From the NCBI GenBank assembly GCA_020632995.1, contig JACKEN010000001.1:1954001-2018000 (forward strand): 64,000 bases of DNA, given 5' to 3'. This stretch comes from Deltaproteobacteria bacterium. GTDB taxonomy: Bacteria > Myxococcota > Kuafuiibacteriia > Kuafuiibacteriales > Kuafuiibacteriaceae. The notes beneath the pieces were generated by a model. It was given only the letters and a program-made list of their open reading frames with translations, ran no database searches and was not told the origin of the DNA. Shown here piece by piece: positions 61,846 to 64,000 of this stretch; the first letter of the stretch is position 1; the number at the start of each line of letters is the position of its first letter. Made by a program: the position numbers and the translations under genes.

Positions 61846-63888
61846 TCACGCGGCGAGGCCGGAGCGCTCGAGGAGCGCGTCGAGGGACGGCGCCCGCCCC
61901 ATGAAGCGCTCGAAGAGCACCGCCGGATCCTCACCGTCCCCGGGCTCGAGGATGTTGCGCCGGAAGCGCTCACCCACGTCCCGATCGAAGACCCCCGCCT
62001 TGGCGAAGGCGGTGAAAGCGTCGGCGTCGAGCACCTCCGCCCACTTGTATGAGTAGTACCCCGCCGCGTAGCCCACCGCGCTCGAGAACAGGTGCCCGAA
62101 GCCGGCGATGAAGGCGTAGCCGTCGAAGTACTCGGCCGGCGCGTAGCGCTGCATGATCGCCCGCGACCACGCCACCACGTCGCCGTCCTTCACCGGATCG
62201 TAGTCCACGTGCAGCGCGAGATCGGTGGCCGCGAAGCCCAGCTGGCGCATCATCGCGTTGGCCGCCCGGTAGGTGCGCGCCCGCTTCATCTTCTCGAACA
62301 GCGCCTCGGGGATGGCGGCGCCGGTCTCGTGGTGGCGCCCGAACAGGTCGAGGGCCTCACGCTCCCAGCACCAGTTCTCCATGATCTGGGACGGCAGCTC
62401 CACGAAGTCCCACGCAACGTTGGTGCCGGCCAGGCTGCGCACCTCGACCTTGGAGAGCATGTGGTGCAAGAGGTGCCCGAACTCGTGGAAGAGGGTCTCG
62501 ACCTCGTCGTGGGTCAAGAGCGCGGGCGCGTCGCCCACCGGCGGGGTCACGTTGCCGCAGATCAGGCCCAGGTGCGGCCCCTGGGCGCCGTCCTTCAGCA
62601 CCCCGGAGATCAGCCCGTTCATCCACGCCCCGCCCCGCTTCTCGTCCCGCGGGAACAGGTCGGCGTAGAACGCCCCGAGCTTCGCGCCGCTCGCGTCCAG
62701 CAGATCGTAGGCGGTGGCGGTGGGGTGCCAGGTGGGCATCTTCGGGTTCGCCACCGCCCGCACCCCGTACAGCCGCTCGGCGGTCTCGAAGAGGCCCTCG
62801 AGCACCTTCGGGAGCGGGAAGTACGGCCGCAGCACCTCGTCGTCGAAGTCGTAGAGCTTCTGGCGCTGCTTCTCGGCCCAGTAGCCCACGTCCCACGGCT
62901 CCAGGGTCAGCCCCGCGTCGCCCGAAACCTCGCGCGCGAAGGCCAACAGGGCCGCGTTCTCGGCCTCGAAGGCGGGGCGGGTGCGGGCCTCGAGGTCCGC
63001 CACGAACTCCCGCGCGGTCTGGCCCCGCTTCGCCATGCGATCCTCGAGCACGAGGTCGGCGAAGGTGGCGAACCCGAGCAGGCTGGCCTGCTCACGGCGG
63101 AGCTCGATGATCTTGTGGATGAGCGGCGGGTTCGCCCGCTCCGGCTCGGTGGCGCGCGCGTTGTACGCCTTGTAGATCGTCTCGCGGATCCCGCGGTCGT
63201 CGAGGTAGGTCAGCACCGGGATCACGCTCGGCGCCTGCAGGGTGAAGCGGAAGCCTGACTTGCCCTTCTCCTGGGCGCTCTGCTTCGCCGCGGCGCGGGC
63301 GCTCTCGGGCAGCCCGGCCAGCTTGGCCTCGTCCTCGATCAGGAGCTCCCAGGCCGCGGTAGAGTCGAGGAGGTTCTGCGCGAACTTCGCGGTGTGCTCG
63401 GCCAGCTCGCGCGAGATCGCCTCGAGCCGGGCCTTGCCCGCGTCCGACAGCTCCGCCCCGTGGCGCTTGAAGTCGGCCAGGGTCTTCTCCAAGAAGCGCC
63501 TCCTCGGGCCGGTGAGGGCCGCCGCCTCGTCGGTGGCCGCGAACGCCTTCAGCGCCGCGTAGAGCGCCGGGTTCAGCGGGATGCCGGCGTAGAACGCGCT
63601 CACCTCCGGCTTCACCGCGTTGTAGGCCTCGCGCAACGGCTGGGTGGTGGCCACCGACTCCAGGTGCCCCACCACCGTCATCGCCAGCTCCAGCTCCGCG
63701 GTGGCGTCGTCCAGCGCCCCCAGGGTGTTGGCGTAGGTGCGTGGCCCCTCGGCGTCCGCGATCGCCTGGATGTTCGCCCGGGCGTCGGTCAGGAGCGCCT
63801 CGATCGCGGGCTGCACATGCGCGGCCTCGATCCGGTCGAAGGGGATCTCGAAGGGAAGCTTCAGCAGCGGGTTGTTCTCGCTCACCAC
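61846..63888 (-). CDS. M3 family oligopeptidase (thimet/oligopeptidase A-like)
   Basis: A 680-residue zinc peptidase that breaks short peptides in the cytoplasm. The zinc site is ETLFHEFGHLLHHML (HExxH, about residue 469), with the third ligand Glu in FVELPSQIMENW. DVGYWAEKQRQKLYDFDDE and YFDGYAFIAGFGHLFSS are typical of the family. Length matches oligopeptidase A. The start is GTG 63888 with GAGGAG upstream; GTG 63885 follows directly. Confidence 0.95.
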   Translation of the reverse strand: MVSENNPLLKLPFEIPFDRIEAAHVQPAIEALLTDARANIQAIADAEGPRTYANTLGALDDATAELELAMTVVGHLESVATTQPLREAYNAVKPEVSAFYAGIPLNPALYAALKAFAATDEAAALTGPRRRFLEKTLADFKRHGAELSDAGKARLEAISRELAEHTAKFAQNLLDSTAAWELLIEDEAKLAGLPESARAAAKQSAQEKGKSGFRFTLQAPSVIPVLTYLDDRGIRETIYKAYNARATEPERANPPLIHKIIELRREQASLLGFATFADLVLEDRMAKRGQTAREFVADLEARTRPAFEAENAALLAFAREVSGDAGLTLEPWDVGYWAEKQRQKLYDFDDEVLRPYFPLPKVLEGLFETAERLYGVRAVANPKMPTWHPTATAYDLLDASGAKLGAFYADLFPRDEKRGGAWMNGLISGVLKDGAQGPHLGLICGNVTPPVGDAPALLTHDEVETLFHEFGHLLHHMLSKVEVRSLAGTNVAWDFVELPSQIMENWCWEREALDLFGRHHETGAAIPEALFEKMKRARTYRAANAMMRQLGFAATDLALHVDYDPVKDGDVVAWSRAIMQRYAPAEYFDGYAFIAGFGHLFSSAVGYAAGYYSYKWAEVLDADAFTAFAKAGVFDRDVGERFRRNILEPGDGEDPAVLFERFMGRAPSLDALLERSGLAA

Positions 63889-63906
63889 GTCTCCTCGTTC
63901 CTACGC

Positions 63907-64000
63907 CTACGCACCGCGGATGTTCACGTCCACCACGTGCGCGGTGCGCGGCAGGGCCAGGGCCTGGGCCACCATGCGGCTGACGTCCTCGGGCTGGATC
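63907..64000 (-). CDS. Short-chain dehydrogenase/reductase, C-terminal fragment
   Basis: Only the last 31 residues are in the window: a segment with QPEDVSRMVAQALALP and ending VVDVNIRGA. This closely matches the end of YdfG-like NADP-dependent SDR enzymes (QPEDVARMV...LP..). The 5' part lies beyond the right edge. It is on the same strand as, and 18 bp upstream of, the M3 peptidase gene. Confidence 0.7.
   Translation of the reverse strand, partial: IQPEDVSRMVAQALALPRTAHVVDVNIRGA

Overview
The window is a very GC-rich (roughly 70% by eye) bacterial chromosome segment, gene-dense and with no tRNA, rRNA, CRISPR, phage or insertion sequence that I could see. The gene content points to a Myxococcota-like (former deltaproteobacterial) organism. 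It has many lipoproteins with Asp-Ser-Gly/Asp-Ala-Gly linkers, an FHA-histidine kinase-receiver hybrid, a von Willebrand/CsgG-like lipoprotein, a collagen-like protein, an NBD-only Hsp70, and peptidases of at least six families (M17, S46, M24, M23, M49-like, M3). GTG and TTG starts are common. The genus cannot be fixed from the sequence alone.

Layout. 1-3.6 kb: 3' part of a TonB-dependent receptor followed by two lipoproteins, one with an HPGHY motif and one with an EF-hand loop. 3.7-11.2 kb: a beta-propeller lipoprotein, an M17 aminopeptidase, an S46 peptidase and an Xaa-Pro dipeptidase. 11.2-12.9 kb: a Fur-family regulator, a small FmdB-like protein and adenylate kinase. 12.9-20.6 kb: a long plus-strand metal (probably zinc) cluster: His/Cys-rich membrane-anchored protein, outer-membrane porin-like protein, ZnuA, two lipoproteins, ZnuC, a ZIP-like/SO_0444-like permease fusion with a histidine-rich linker, and ZnuB. 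A threonine dehydrogenase-like gene follows 5 bp later. 21.7-25.4 kb: ergothioneine genes egtD and a frame-broken egtB, then a lysine 2,3-aminomutase-like radical SAM gene. 25.4-30.5 kb: PfkB kinase, a PhoB/PhoR-type pair and an FHA hybrid kinase. 30.5-35.4 kb: VWA lipoprotein, then an aldo/keto reductase-LysR-KirBac channel operon. 35.5-50 kb: dienelactone hydrolase, lipase-like lipoprotein, methyltransferase/M23 pair, deoxynucleoside kinase, bestrophin-like channel, AlkD-like protein, M49-like peptidase, short Hsp70 and a Cys-rich lipoprotein. 49.5-64 kb: HupE/DUF3500 pair, STT3-like membrane protein, small lipoprotein, collagen-like protein, UbiA prenyltransferase, SNF2 helicase, aldo/keto reductase, M3 oligopeptidase and the tail of an SDR gene.

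The most interesting unit is the 12.9-20.6 kb metal cluster. It joins a classical ABC importer to an unusual two-transporter fusion and to several histidine/cysteine-bearing envelope proteins, with a Fur-family gene just upstream. The receptor-lipoprotein group at the left edge may be a functional companion, which is inference.

A caution applies to the whole window. About ten otherwise well-conserved genes carry single-base frame breaks, most of them in short homopolymer runs. This looks more like residual assembly indels than real decay. I report those genes over their full homologous span and mark the break positions.

No stretch longer than 300 bases lacks a gene. The longest gaps (60639-60842, 26275-26443, 51937-52094, 54072-54212, 13302-13432) hold the candidate regulatory signals listed below, or nothing I recognise.
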